57,856 nucleotides of DNA from Bacillota bacterium (GTDB lineage Bacteria; Bacillota; Clostridia; Lutisporales; Lutisporaceae). The first letter of the stretch is position 1; every line of letters begins with the position of its first letter. The notes under the pieces were generated by a model. That model was not told the origin of the DNA and made no database searches. It saw only the letters and a list, made by a program, of their open reading frames with translations. Both the position numbers and the translations under genes were made by a program. This document shows positions 17,111 to 26,436 of the stretch, piece after piece. The stretch spans positions 1 to 57,856 of the forward strand of contig JAKPKE010000295.1 in NCBI GenBank assembly GCA_029553855.1, read 5' to 3'.

Positions 17111-18763
17111 ATGGATGCCGATAGAATGAAAAACCTTATGATTGAGCTTTGCAGCATACCAAGCATATCCGGAACAGACGGAGAAATTGCAATGGCAAAA
17201 AAGCTTTATAAAGTGATTACCGAAATGAAATATTTCAAAGACAACCCGCTAAATGCAGGAGTAAACCCTATCAAAAATGACCCTTTAGGGAGAAGCTATA
17301 TCTATGCCTTGATGGAGGGGAAACCGAAAAACACAAAAACAGTAATACTGTTAAGCCACTTTGATGTTGTAGACGCAGAAAGCTATGGAACTTATAAAGA
17401 CTTGGCGTTTAAACCCCTTGAGTACACTGCACTTATTGAAAAAGATAAAAGTATACGTCTTCCGGAAGAAGCCGAGGAAGATCTTGCCTCCGGGGATTAT
17501 ATTTTTGGCAGGGGAACAATGGATATGAAGTTCGGAATATCACTTGATGTCGAAATACTATGCCAAGTTGAAAACAAATTGGATGATTTCCCGGGAAATA
17601 TTCTACTGCTGTCGGTTCCTGACGAAGAAAACAATTCTTCAGGAATGCTGGCTGCCATTGAAACGCTGACAAGTTTTAAAAAAGAAAAGGGTCTGGAATA
17701 TGTATGCTGCATTGTATCAGAACCGCATTTCCCCAAATATCCCGGAGATAAAAGCAAATACATATATACCGGAACTATCGGAAAACTGCTTCCCGTTTTC
17801 TTCTGTGTCGGTAAAGAAACCCATGCAGGAGACCCTTTTTCAGGTCTAAACCCAAATCTCCTCACAGCAAAAATTATAGAAAAAATCGAACAGAACCCCG
17901 AACTATCGGATTCAGCCGGAAATTTCAGGGTACCGGCACCGGTATGCCTTAAACAGTCTGATATAAAAAGCTCTTATTCTGTCTCGACTCCGGCAGCATC
18001 CTATGCCTATTTCAATTTTATGACCGTAATTTCTTCGCCGGATGAGATCCTAACAAAGCTCAAGCAGATCTCGAAGGAAGCGTTTGCAGAAGTACTGTAT
18101 AGTATAGAAAGAAATGCTGACCGTCTGCAGACCCTTACAGGCAGCAAACCAAAGCTTCCGGTAATAAAACCTATGGTAATAACCTTTCAGGAACTTTATG
18201 AAATGTGCCTTGAAGCAGGTGGGGAGAAATTTACCAAACACATGGAATCTTTTATGAAAAAATCCTATAATGGCGACTTAAGGGATATATCCATCAATAT
18301 TGTAAAAGAGGTGCATAAGTTCTGCCTTTATAGGTATCCCATGATAGTTCTGTTCTTTGCGCCCCCATATTACCCTCATTCGGAATCATGGAATGGTAAT
18401 AGCAAAGTCGAAATAATTGCAAGAAGTATTATAGAGAAGGCGAAAACAGAATACGGAGAGGACATTTTTCGAGAGCCCTTTTTCCCAGGCTTGTCTGATA
18501 TGAGCTATCTGGGCCTGCCCAGCAAAATTAATACTGAAAGATTAAAAGCAAATTTCCCTTTATGGGGCAGCAAATACTCAATACCATTAGATGTAATTGC
18601 AGCCTTGAATATACCGTTTATGAATATCGGACCCTTAGGTAAGGATGCGCATAAACACACTGAAAGGCTTTGTATTTCCTACTCCTTCGGCACAGCTGCA
18701 AAACTTGTGTTTGAAGCAGTGTTATCAGCACTGGATATAGATACGAAATTCTTTGGATTGTAA
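17111..18763 (+). CDS. M20-family metallopeptidase, RocB-like
   Basis: A 550-residue protein of the M20/M25/M40 family, closest in length and motifs to RocB, the arginine-utilisation protein of Bacillus. The zinc/catalytic motifs are LLSHFDVVD (about residues 78-86), GRGTMDMKFG (about 132-141) and PDEENNSSGM (about 169-178). RocB relatives are thought to be amidohydrolases or peptidases, but the substrate is not known. I chose ATG 17111 because GGAGGAG lies six bases upstream; an ATG 29 codons earlier lacks such a site and would overlap the promoter. It is a single gene; the HD-GYP gene converges with it, six bases apart. No roc operon is nearby, so an arginine role is not supported by context. 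Confidence 0.85.
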   Translation: MDADRMKNLMIELCSIPSISGTDGEIAMAKKLYKVITEMKYFKDNPLNAGVNPIKNDPLGRSYIYALMEGKPKNTKTVILLSHFDVVDAESYGTYKDLAFKPLEYTALIEKDKSIRLPEEAEEDLASGDYIFGRGTMDMKFGISLDVEILCQVENKLDDFPGNILLLSVPDEENNSSGMLAAIETLTSFKKEKGLEYVCCIVSEPHFPKYPGDKSKYIYTGTIGKLLPVFFCVGKETHAGDPFSGLNPNLLTAKIIEKIEQNPELSDSAGNFRVPAPVCLKQSDIKSSYSVSTPAASYAYFNFMTVISSPDEILTKLKQISKEAFAEVLYSIERNADRLQTLTGSKPKLPVIKPMVITFQELYEMCLEAGGEKFTKHMESFMKKSYNGDLRDISINIVKEVHKFCLYRYPMIVLFFAPPYYPHSESWNGNSKVEIIARSIIEKAKTEYGEDIFREPFFPGLSDMSYLGLPSKINTERLKANFPLWGSKYSIPLDVIAALNIPFMNIGPLGKDAHKHTERLCISYSFGTAAKLVFEAVLSALDIDTKFFGL

Positions 18764-18768
18764 AAATA

Positions 18769-19842
18769 TCAGACTATTGCCTTTATAAACCTATTGTCAT
18801 TATCACAGGACAAATCTATCATATCCTTGCCAAATCTTACTATAGGCTGATAGACCCTATTCGGATTAATGAATACAACCTCGCATATTTCTCCGGTATT
18901 AAGTTCCACATAATCATTTATGTAAGAATTGGCAATGTTCTTTAAAAATACCGAGAGCACCCTTGTATCCAGTTTTCCGAAGGACTGCATTTCAAAATTC
19001 CTAATTACTTCGAAGGGACACATCCTGTTCCTGTATGTTCTATCGGAAGTCATTGCATCATATATATCCGCTATTGCTATTATTTTAGGAAACAGAGGTA
19101 TTTCTTCATCATATGCCCCCACAGGATATCCGGAGCCATCTATTTTCTCGTGGTGCATTAATACCGAATACTTAATATTTATTGTGGCATCCTTAACATT
19201 ATCCATCATCATGTAGCCTAGGACAGTATGCTTTTTTATCTCATTAAACTCTTCATTTGTAAGTTTGCCGGGTTTTTGAAGGAGTCCTTTTGGTACCTTA
19301 GTCTTCCCTATGTCATGAAGCAGCCCGGAAATTGCTATTTCATCGGTTTCTTCACTGCTAAGCCCCAGCCATTTTGCAATTATAATCGATATAAGCGACA
19401 CATTAAGCGAATGGGTATATGTATAGTCATCCATAGGTCTGGTAAGATGCAGATAATTTATAACATCACTGACAGTATTGAATTCTTTTATTATATGCCT
19501 GCTTATCTGACAGACAGACCGTACATCAACTACAGAACCCTTCCCAATCTCCTTAATAATATGCGTTACTTCATTAGCCTTAGCCGTATATATTTTTTTG
19601 AAAGCTCTTACTTTCTCTGATTTATAAACACTCTGAATATCTTCCTCGTCGGCATATAAACCATAATCCTCAGCAAGCCTTATTTTTATCTTGTCCAGAT
19701 TATTTGTATGGATTTTTTCAATCTGCCATTGGTCCAGAATGGTGTCTTTGCTAAGAACCAATACTCCTTGATAATTATAAATGTCTTCGTATATCATCAT
19801 ACCGGGTTTTAATATACTTGCGGGAATATTTATTACTTTCAT
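18769..19842 (-). CDS. HD-GYP domain protein, probable cyclic-di-GMP phosphodiesterase
   Basis: A 357-residue protein. An N-terminal region of about 130 residues has no motif I recognise. The HD-GYP domain covers about 135-320, with the metal residues in HSLNVS and LLHDIGKTKVP, then KKHTVLG, HHEKIDGSGYP and IADIYDAMTSDR. All expected residues are present, so it should hydrolyse cyclic-di-GMP. There is no membrane helix. A GGDEF protein is encoded three genes away and could be its opponent. The leader holds a perfect 17-bp hairpin 30 bases before the start codon, unusual for such a gene. Confidence 0.9.
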   Translation of the reverse strand: MKVINIPASILKPGMMIYEDIYNYQGVLVLSKDTILDQWQIEKIHTNNLDKIKIRLAEDYGLYADEEDIQSVYKSEKVRAFKKIYTAKANEVTHIIKEIGKGSVVDVRSVCQISRHIIKEFNTVSDVINYLHLTRPMDDYTYTHSLNVSLISIIIAKWLGLSSEETDEIAISGLLHDIGKTKVPKGLLQKPGKLTNEEFNEIKKHTVLGYMMMDNVKDATINIKYSVLMHHEKIDGSGYPVGAYDEEIPLFPKIIAIADIYDAMTSDRTYRNRMCPFEVIRNFEMQSFGKLDTRVLSVFLKNIANSYINDYVELNTGEICEVVFINPNRVYQPIVRFGKDMIDLSCDNDNRFIKAIV

Positions 19843-19871
19843 ATATTCTCATGTCCTCCAAATGATAAAGA

Positions 19872-19909
19872 TTTTATATCATAAATTCGCAAGAATTTAT
19901 GATATAAAA
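19872..19909. promoter_or_regulatory. Perfect 17-bp hairpin with GCAA/TTGC loop in the HD-GYP leader
   Basis: Bases 19872-19888 and 19893-19909 are exact reverse complements (TTTTATATCATAAATTC arm) around a four-base loop. No T-run follows in either direction, so it is not an intrinsic terminator. It lies between an extended -10 promoter at 19926-19931 and the GGAGG of the HD-GYP gene, so it would form in the 5' untranslated RNA. It could be a stability or temperature-sensitive element, or a DNA site for a dimeric regulator. Confidence 0.75.
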
Positions 19910-19925
19910 AATCAAACCCGAGCAT

Positions 19926-19931
19926 ATTATA
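19926..19931 (-). promoter_or_regulatory. Extended -10 promoter element for the HD-GYP gene
   Basis: On the minus strand the sequence is TGGTATAATATG, a TGnTATAAT extended -10. The best -35 candidate is weak (TATATT, 17 bases upstream). The transcript would include the 17-bp hairpin. Confidence 0.5.
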
Positions 19932-19968
19932 CCATAAGTTTCCGACAAAATATACTAAATATGTGCAT

Positions 19969-19993
19969 GTTTGTTATAATGGTTTGTTATAAT
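19969..19993 (+). promoter_or_regulatory. Tandem GTTTGTTATAAT repeats, candidate -10 elements for yigZ
   Basis: A 12-base unit ending in TATAAT occurs at 19969-19980 and again at 19982-19993. Either TATAAT could serve the yigZ gene at 20072. No good -35 was seen for either. Confidence 0.4.
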
Positions 19994-20071
19994 AGCTACA
20001 TTAGCCTCAATAAGGTATAATAATAACAGATATAATACTCAGGGTGCAAAACCGCGAAAATAGGTGATGTT

Positions 20072-20725
20072 ATGGCTTCCGGCTATAGAATGCTAAAGAA
20101 TTATGCCGATACATATTTTATCGAAAAAAAATCCAGGTTCATTTCATATGCCAAGCCTATCTATTCAGAGAATGAGGCTCTGCAGTTTTTGGGTACTATC
20201 AGGAAAAAGCACTATGATGCAACACACAACTGCTATGCTTTTATAATTGGAGAATCAATGAATATTCAGCGTTCCAGTGATGACGGAGAACCCTCGGGGA
20301 CTGCAGGAATCCCCATTCTTGAAGTCTTAAAAAAAGAAGGTATTACCAATTCTATAATAGTTATAACCAGGTATTTTGGAGGTATTATGCTTGGAGCCGG
20401 CGGGCTTATCAGGGCATATACCGAAGGAGCAGTCAAAGGCATTGAAGCTGCCGGCACTGTAATGGTAAAACCTTTTGCAGTATATCAATTGAAAATGGAT
20501 TACGGATTTTTGAGTAAGCTGCAGCATGAAATATCCAAAAAGGGCTATATAATTGCAAATACTGAATATCTCGAAAATATTACAATGCAGGTCCTTACAT
20601 CTCTGGAACTTAAGGATGCACTAATAGACGATATTGCCCAGTGGACAAACGGAAGCATTTATGCAGAATTTCTCGGGGAACAAATGCTCAAAGTTGATGA
20701 AATAAGCGGTGCGATAATGAAATAA
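20072..20725 (+). CDS. yigZ: YigZ/IMPACT family protein
   Basis: A 217-residue protein of the UPF0029/Impact family. The N-terminal domain carries ATHNCYAFIIGE, SSDDGEPSGTAGIPIL and TRYFGGIMLGAGGLIRAY, the diagnostic segments, over about residues 45-125. A smaller C-terminal domain follows at about 135-210. The bacterial role is poorly defined; relatives are linked to translation or stress. The start ATG 20072 has AGGTGAT upstream. It is monocistronic and ends at a bidirectional terminator. Confidence 0.93.
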   Translation: MASGYRMLKNYADTYFIEKKSRFISYAKPIYSENEALQFLGTIRKKHYDATHNCYAFIIGESMNIQRSSDDGEPSGTAGIPILEVLKKEGITNSIIVITRYFGGIMLGAGGLIRAYTEGAVKGIEAAGTVMVKPFAVYQLKMDYGFLSKLQHEISKKGYIIANTEYLENITMQVLTSLELKDALIDDIAQWTNGSIYAEFLGEQMLKVDEISGAIMK

Positions 20726-20755
20726 CCAAGCGATTTTCGCTTGGTTATTTCTATA
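20724..20755. terminator. Bidirectional intrinsic terminator
   Basis: AACCAAGCGA-TTT-TCGCTTGGTT followed by ATTTCTAT on the plus strand. It ends yigZ and, from the other side, the Met/Tyr-rich gene. Confidence 0.75.
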
Positions 20756-20759
20756 CTTT

Positions 20760-21248
20760 TCAATCGTAATAATAATAATCATATGCCGAATATTCCCCGG
20801 GGGAATAGCTATAGTAATGCCTTCTTCTGTATCTGCGCCTTCTTCTGAAAAGCTCATTCAGCAGAAGCAGCCTTAAAAGATCCCTGGAAAGTCTTCCAGC
20901 GGGATATTGCCTGTTTTCTTCATCCCCTGCTATTTCAGGCATTTCTTTTATCATTCTGCCATATGCATTCTCAACCATCATTTTTATCATTTCCCTATCC
21001 GGCCGGCGGTCGTGAATTTCTGCATGCTTCTCTTCTACTTTATCAATTTCTATTTTTATATAGAACATCATTTTTTTGCAGCTTTCCGGATACATTTTTA
21101 TAAACTGTCGGTCATCTTCTTCATCCTCAAAGTAATTATCCGTTTCCGCCTCCTCATCCATAAGCATTCCGGGTTTTATACACATAGGCTCCGGCTGGTG
21201 CATCATATTCATACCGCACATCATCGGACATTTAAATTTTCTAACCAT
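20760..21248 (-). CDS. Met/Cys-rich N-terminus, Arg/Tyr-rich C-terminus protein, unknown
   Basis: A 162-residue protein I cannot assign. The N-terminus is rich in Met and Cys (CPMMCGMNMMHQPEPMC). A conserved-looking helical middle follows (MYPESCKKMMFYIKIEIDKV ... DREMIKMMVENAYGRM). A strongly basic run (RRRRRYRRRHYYSYSP) leads to a Tyr tail (DYYYYD). Such composition is seen in coat or cortex-associated proteins of spore formers, but that is only suggestive. The ATG 21248 has GGGGGG upstream; the frame is open further but without support. A small palindrome (CATATTA-CTGA-TAATATG) lies about 30 bases upstream. Confidence 0.7.
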   Translation of the reverse strand: MVRKFKCPMMCGMNMMHQPEPMCIKPGMLMDEEAETDNYFEDEEDDRQFIKMYPESCKKMMFYIKIEIDKVEEKHAEIHDRRPDREMIKMMVENAYGRMIKEMPEIAGDEENRQYPAGRLSRDLLRLLLLNELFRRRRRYRRRHYYSYSPGEYSAYDYYYYD

Positions 21249-21406
21249 TTGATTACCCCCCAACTTCTTCATCATATTATCAGTAATATGAAGTAAGAAC
21301 CGGAAAGTGCAAGTCTTACTGCAATGTATATCCGTGTTATTCCCGAAATTCAATGAGCGCTTGCTGCAAACAATGGGATTTATAAGCTGATTTGTGATTG
21401 CCGTGA

Positions 21407-22651
21407 TTAATAAATCAGAACTTTCTTTATCCTTCCGGCTATGCCCTTCATCTTATTAAGAGGTACTGAACAAATAGCAAATCTTATTCCTTTTGAAATA
21501 GGCACTGCAAATATGTTGTCTTTTTTCATCAGTTCACAGCTTTCTTCAGGTTGAATGACAGGTATTGTAATAAAAAAACCTGATTTGTAGGGACATGTAT
21601 CAAGCTTGACACTTTTTGCTTCCTCAAGGAATGTTTCCGCTCTTTTTTCCAGCAGCTGCCTAAGCTCCTCCCGCTCTTCATCCACCTTACTAAGCAGCTC
21701 CTTATCATTCATAACCTCAGAGAGCAGCTTCATACCGCATCTTGTTCCGTTGGACCAGGTTCCCCTGTTGGAGGCTTCAAGCACATCGGAAAATTCCTGC
21801 GCTATGGCCTTGTTAGAGCTTACACATATTGCAGCTCCTGTGCGAAGCCCATACATGGTAAGGCTCTTTGATATGCTGAAGGCTACTATGATAATCAAAT
21901 TGGAGGGCATTCCCGAGAAAAGCTTCATGAATTTCCTTGTGTCTGAGGTCTTTCCTGCATAGTCAATATACGCTATGTCGCAGAGTAACGTTATTCGCTT
22001 GCTTTTGTCAGCCGCAGCTCTTTTCAGGAACAAAATGACCTGTTCCCACTCATCATCGCTTAAAGCGTAGCCTGTGGGATTTTGTGCAGGTGAATTAAGT
22101 AAAACTACCAGACTGCCCTGTCTGTCAAGAAGCTCGCTTACTTTCATTTCAAAGGAATTCAGGTTAAATTTCTTTTCGTTGTCAAAAAGAGAAAAAAAGT
22201 TTATCTTCCTCAGATTTTCTTCTGCAAGAGTCTTATATGGTCCCCAGAACCAATCGGAAGTCAGTATTGCATCCCCTATATCCGAATAGTTCCAGATTGT
22301 ATGTCTTAAGGCTCCCGTCCCTCCCGGAGTTGCAACAGCTTTTATATATCCTTCAGGCCTGTACTCCTTAAATGTGGCTTGGATTGCCGACTCCAGATAG
22401 TCAGTTGTACCTGATATGGGAGCATATGCAGCAAATTCCGAATCCGGAAAATTTCTTAAGGTCCTGAGCACTGTAGGTAATACTGCCAGCTTTTCATCCT
22501 CATCCAGTATCGAGCCTACTGTTGCATTCACTACCTTCTCCTTGCCAAGCTGCAGTGCAGCGCTGCCTGCTTCCCTGTTTAGCGCAAATATTTTATCTTC
22601 TGCTCTCACAGTATTGACATGTCTGGCGACCATTGAAACAATACTATCCAT
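21407..22651 (-). CDS. PLP-dependent class I/II aminotransferase
   Basis: A 414-residue aminotransferase of the aspartate/aromatic fold. The PLP lysine is in FSISKSLTMYGLRTG, and NSPAQNPTGYALS is the conserved substrate/cofactor loop. A glycine-rich PLP phosphate segment is TPGGTGALR. The protein resembles the clostridial tyrosine/aromatic aminotransferase group more than AspB. I chose ATG 22651 because GGAGGGGG lies four bases upstream; an ATG 21 codons earlier has no site. It is monocistronic, so the pathway cannot be read from context; aromatic or aspartate amino-acid interconversion is likely. Confidence 0.88.
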   Translation of the reverse strand: MDSIVSMVARHVNTVRAEDKIFALNREAGSAALQLGKEKVVNATVGSILDEDEKLAVLPTVLRTLRNFPDSEFAAYAPISGTTDYLESAIQATFKEYRPEGYIKAVATPGGTGALRHTIWNYSDIGDAILTSDWFWGPYKTLAEENLRKINFFSLFDNEKKFNLNSFEMKVSELLDRQGSLVVLLNSPAQNPTGYALSDDEWEQVILFLKRAAADKSKRITLLCDIAYIDYAGKTSDTRKFMKLFSGMPSNLIIIVAFSISKSLTMYGLRTGAAICVSSNKAIAQEFSDVLEASNRGTWSNGTRCGMKLLSEVMNDKELLSKVDEEREELRQLLEKRAETFLEEAKSVKLDTCPYKSGFFITIPVIQPEESCELMKKDNIFAVPISKGIRFAICSVPLNKMKGIAGRIKKVLIY

Positions 22652-22781
22652 ATTTCCCCCTCCATCTGAATACTTTTTTGATAAGATGCCATTCAGGCAA
22701 TTCATACTTTTCAACTATATATTTTCATTAATTTAATATTCATATTATACATAATATAAATATTAAATGAAAGGCATATTT

Positions 22782-24800
22782 CTAATACTCCTCAGGCTCC
22801 CATACCTTCTCCTCACCGAAAATTCGGGTTCTGTTCCTGCCGGAATTCTTAGCCTCATACAATGCCTTGTCTGCAGACTGAATAAGCTTGTCTATATTGT
22901 TTCCATGCAGAGGATAGCAGGATATCCCGAGGCTGCAGGTTATATTGGGCGGATCCTCGCTGCTTATTGCAATTAAGGACATATTTTCCACTTTTTTTCT
23001 AAGTTTCTCCGCAACCCTATATGCCGAGCGAATATCAGTGCGGGACAGCACTACCACAAATTCCTCCCCTCCATATCTTGCTACAACATCACCCTCCCGG
23101 ACATTATACTTCAAGGTGTCAGCAAAATGCATCAGTACATAATCTCCTGCATCATGCCCGTAAGTGTCATTAAACTTCTTAAAAAAATCAATATCAATCA
23201 TTATTACGCAGAGATGCAGGCTGCCATCCTTTGAAATAATGATTTGCTGTTCAAGATACTTTTCAAGATACCTTCTATTGTATACCTTTGTCAAAGTATC
23301 TACTGAAGCTAGACTGTTCAGGCTGTCCACCAATCTGAGATTGCTGATTACCGGAGTTATAGTGTCAATATATATTTTTATCATGGATACCAAATCACTG
23401 GTAAAAAAATTCTTCCTGTCGCTATGTATCTGTATCACGCCTGATACTATACCCCCTAATATTATAGGCAGACAAATATAACTTTCTGCTTCACTAGAGA
23501 AATCATTACATGCAATATCGCTATTAGTATTGTTATATGTGAATTCCTTGCCTCCCTTTACAGCCAAACAGTTTTCTTCGCTGACATATATATCTTTTAT
23601 GGCACTGATCTTATCATTATAAAGTGATTTATACACCGTCAGATTATTACTGTCATAATTCTTCCGCATAACAACTACCTGTGTTATATTATTCTTTTTT
23701 TTCAGCAACTCGAACAACATATCATATACCTCATCTTCACTGGAGGCTTGTCTCACCATATCGGAAAATTTCTTCATAATGCCTAGTCTGCTTGAGACTT
23801 GCTTTTCTTTTAATAAAAGCCATTGTGTTTTTAAATACAACCAGGCTATAATTGAAAATACTGAGATGAGCAATACAACTACAATGACAGTAAAGCTTCC
23901 GATTTGCTTAAGGGTGGCTTCTGCCATACGGTCATAATATATTATACCCTGGGTTCCAATAGTATTGCCTTCGATATCCTTTATCGGCCTAAATGCACCA
24001 AAGTACTTATTGTTGTCATTCATCCGGCTGTTGTAAATCTCAATCCCCTTAATAAAGGGTACACCCTTTCCCAGAACTTCTTCACTTATATCTTCAGGCA
24101 AACCAGTTCCTGTATTAAACTTATACAGCCCTGATTCAAGGCTGCTGGCAATTATGCGATCCTTTGCAGTAATTACACTGTACATTCCCGTATCGTACAT
24201 TATTTTTCCGATAATATTACTGTCCCCATTAAGATTCATAGCCGTAACAATACCGCCTATAGTATCGCCCTCATTCTCGAGCACGGGTACTATCACATAC
24301 TGTATTAAGGTAAACTGATCTCCGCTGCCATCAATGCGTATCAGCTCTGTGCCTGAGATTACTTCTTTGGTTGACAATGCCTTTTCTATGATGGCCTGTA
24401 TTTTCATTTTATTTCCGGATACCAAAAGCAGTTCTTTTTTCTTTCCAGCGGAGGATATTATACTTCCGTCTTTTCCAACAATATACCATTCGTTGACATA
24501 ATATCTTTGCTTTTCCCATTCTATAAGCAAATCCCTCAGGGCGGCCGCATCCTTTTTAAGCAAAAGCTCCTTTATTGCCGGTTCAACAGAAGCTTGGATC
24601 ATACCCATTTTCATCTGGTTCATAAATACATCATAAGTGCTTTCAGCAAACTGCAGATTGTTATTCATAGATTCAAAAACATTTGCATGTATTCTGCTTG
24701 AAAAATTACTATATATAGAAAAACCTAAGGCCATGCTTATTACAAATAATATAAACCACAGAAGAACCGCTTTTTTCATATAGCCTTTCTTATCTTCCAT
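22782..24800 (-). CDS. Membrane sensor diguanylate cyclase (GGDEF)
   Basis: A 672-residue protein. A membrane helix (about 9-29) and another (about 300-322) bracket an extracytoplasmic sensor domain that looks Cache-like. A cytoplasmic GAF-like domain (about 340-490) leads to a GGDEF domain (about 500-660). The active-site loop RYGGEEF is intact, and an RxxD inhibitory site (REGD) sits at the correct spacing just before it, so product feedback is expected. There is no EAL domain. The ATG 24800 has AGGAGG eight bases upstream. The ligand is unknown. Confidence 0.92.
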   Translation of the reverse strand: MEDKKGYMKKAVLLWFILFVISMALGFSIYSNFSSRIHANVFESMNNNLQFAESTYDVFMNQMKMGMIQASVEPAIKELLLKKDAAALRDLLIEWEKQRYYVNEWYIVGKDGSIISSAGKKKELLLVSGNKMKIQAIIEKALSTKEVISGTELIRIDGSGDQFTLIQYVIVPVLENEGDTIGGIVTAMNLNGDSNIIGKIMYDTGMYSVITAKDRIIASSLESGLYKFNTGTGLPEDISEEVLGKGVPFIKGIEIYNSRMNDNNKYFGAFRPIKDIEGNTIGTQGIIYYDRMAEATLKQIGSFTVIVVVLLISVFSIIAWLYLKTQWLLLKEKQVSSRLGIMKKFSDMVRQASSEDEVYDMLFELLKKKNNITQVVVMRKNYDSNNLTVYKSLYNDKISAIKDIYVSEENCLAVKGGKEFTYNNTNSDIACNDFSSEAESYICLPIILGGIVSGVIQIHSDRKNFFTSDLVSMIKIYIDTITPVISNLRLVDSLNSLASVDTLTKVYNRRYLEKYLEQQIIISKDGSLHLCVIMIDIDFFKKFNDTYGHDAGDYVLMHFADTLKYNVREGDVVARYGGEEFVVVLSRTDIRSAYRVAEKLRKKVENMSLIAISSEDPPNITCSLGISCYPLHGNNIDKLIQSADKALYEAKNSGRNRTRIFGEEKVWEPEEY

Positions 24801-24942
24801 CTGTATATCCTCCTATAAAATGCATAAAAAGAGCTTTAATATTTCAAATTATATCTGTAAATTATGCTTCGTAGTATTATTTATGTGTAAAAAACAGAGT
24901 TGAAGGCATAGAGCAATCAGCGTCTTAAACTGTGCTTTTATA

Positions 24943-26436
24943 TTAATACACTACTGCGCCTTCTGAATATTTGTTTCCTGCGTTCCAAAGAAGATACTCC
25001 TTGACTCCATTCTCTTCAAGGGCCCTTATTTGATCTTCCACCTGCTTGTCTGAATATTTTATATATCCTTTTACCCAAGGTGCCGTAAAGTCCTGTATCC
25101 ATGATCTTATTACCGCAGGTGTTTCAATATTCTTATTTCGGGCAACCGAATCTTTAGCAGAGTGAAAAACAGTCTCATATGGGTAAGCATCAGGTACTGG
25201 GAGCCCGTAAGTGTTGTTGGCATAGTGGCTTGGATACATCATAGGGCATATGTAGTCAACCACATTGCTGATTGCTTCCCAATACTGCCCCAGTGACATA
25301 TCATCGGATACTGAGCCTACAAGTCCATATACATCGGCAGATATATATACATTCAGCGGAGACAGCTGCTCTCTGGCATACATCAAATAATTCTGTATGG
25401 CCTGGGGCTTTGATTCTCCCGTATTGCTCCTATAGTCCAATGATTTATCCAGTTTTCCCCCGTTTGATGCAGGGAACCTCACATAATCAAATTGTATCTC
25501 ATTAAAGCCGGCTTCTGCTGCTTCCTTTGATACTTCCACATTATACTCCCAAAGCGTCCTGTCATATGCAGATGCCCAAATCAAACCATCACTGTTTGTA
25601 AAAGGTTTTCCGCTGTCTTTATAAATTATAGCCCTGTCGGTATGATGCTTGGTATAGACCGGATCTTTAAAAGATACTATCCTTGCAACCGCGTATATGT
25701 TATTCTCCTTTAGTTTTTTCATCAATGAAGCTATGTCCTTTACAGTGGCATATTTGTTAGCATCGGGACTATATTTTTCCGCAGCCTTGGTCGGAAAAAG
25801 CATATGCCCCTTATCATCCTTTACATCAATAACAAAAGTATTGATTTTAGTCCTTTTTGACATTTCTATAAGCCTGTCCAGCCTATCATTGGAAGCAGAA
25901 TATTTTGTAAGATATATTCCTCTGGCTTCCACCCTCGGATTGCCCGGATATACAAAAGTTTTTTTCTGTGGTGAGAAATCAAGCTTCCTCAGAGTTTCAT
26001 CCAAAAGCTCAGTTCTGTCTTTAACGGTATACTCGGCGGCTATCCAACCTTCAACACTCCCTTTTATATTGTCATAGCCCACCTTATACCATAGCTTTTC
26101 TGCCTCGTCTTTTTTCTCCTCGACTACATTAACAGCAGTGCCTTTTATAAGGTTGTCCAGCACCTTGGCAGAAGTATCGGCTTCCTCCCTGACTTTGAGC
26201 TTGCTTGCGCTAATATATACTGTATTTTCATTTCCACCCTGTTTGTCCTGCTCTTCTTCTGCAGGCTCAGGGGTTTCAGGGGCTTCGGAAACAGGCGTCT
26301 CTTGGGATTCGTCGCTGGGAACGGGTATAGGATTGGTGGTTATTGCCGGGGTTGTTTGATTATATATGCAGCCGGCAGCGAAGGTTAATACAAATAAAAA
26401 CATTATAATTACTGCAAATAGTCTCTTCCCTTTCAT
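24943..26436 (-). CDS. DUF4015 putative glycoside hydrolase lipoprotein with SH3 domain
   Basis: A 497-residue protein. A lipobox FAAGC near residues 20-24 marks an N-terminal lipoprotein signal. A Pro/Glu-rich linker leads to a bacterial SH3 domain (about 72-130) that may bind cell wall. A TIM-barrel-like DUF4015 domain follows (from about 168, ARGIYLTKYSAS, FVIDVKDDKG, EIQFDYVRFP). This family is annotated as putative glycoside hydrolase; activity is not established. The ATG 26436 has GAGG about six bases upstream; a GTG two codons earlier is less suitable. It is monocistronic. Confidence 0.88.
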   Translation of the reverse strand: MKGKRLFAVIIMFLFVLTFAAGCIYNQTTPAITTNPIPVPSDESQETPVSEAPETPEPAEEEQDKQGGNENTVYISASKLKVREEADTSAKVLDNLIKGTAVNVVEEKKDEAEKLWYKVGYDNIKGSVEGWIAAEYTVKDRTELLDETLRKLDFSPQKKTFVYPGNPRVEARGIYLTKYSASNDRLDRLIEMSKRTKINTFVIDVKDDKGHMLFPTKAAEKYSPDANKYATVKDIASLMKKLKENNIYAVARIVSFKDPVYTKHHTDRAIIYKDSGKPFTNSDGLIWASAYDRTLWEYNVEVSKEAAEAGFNEIQFDYVRFPASNGGKLDKSLDYRSNTGESKPQAIQNYLMYAREQLSPLNVYISADVYGLVGSVSDDMSLGQYWEAISNVVDYICPMMYPSHYANNTYGLPVPDAYPYETVFHSAKDSVARNKNIETPAVIRSWIQDFTAPWVKGYIKYSDKQVEDQIRALEENGVKEYLLWNAGNKYSEGAVVY

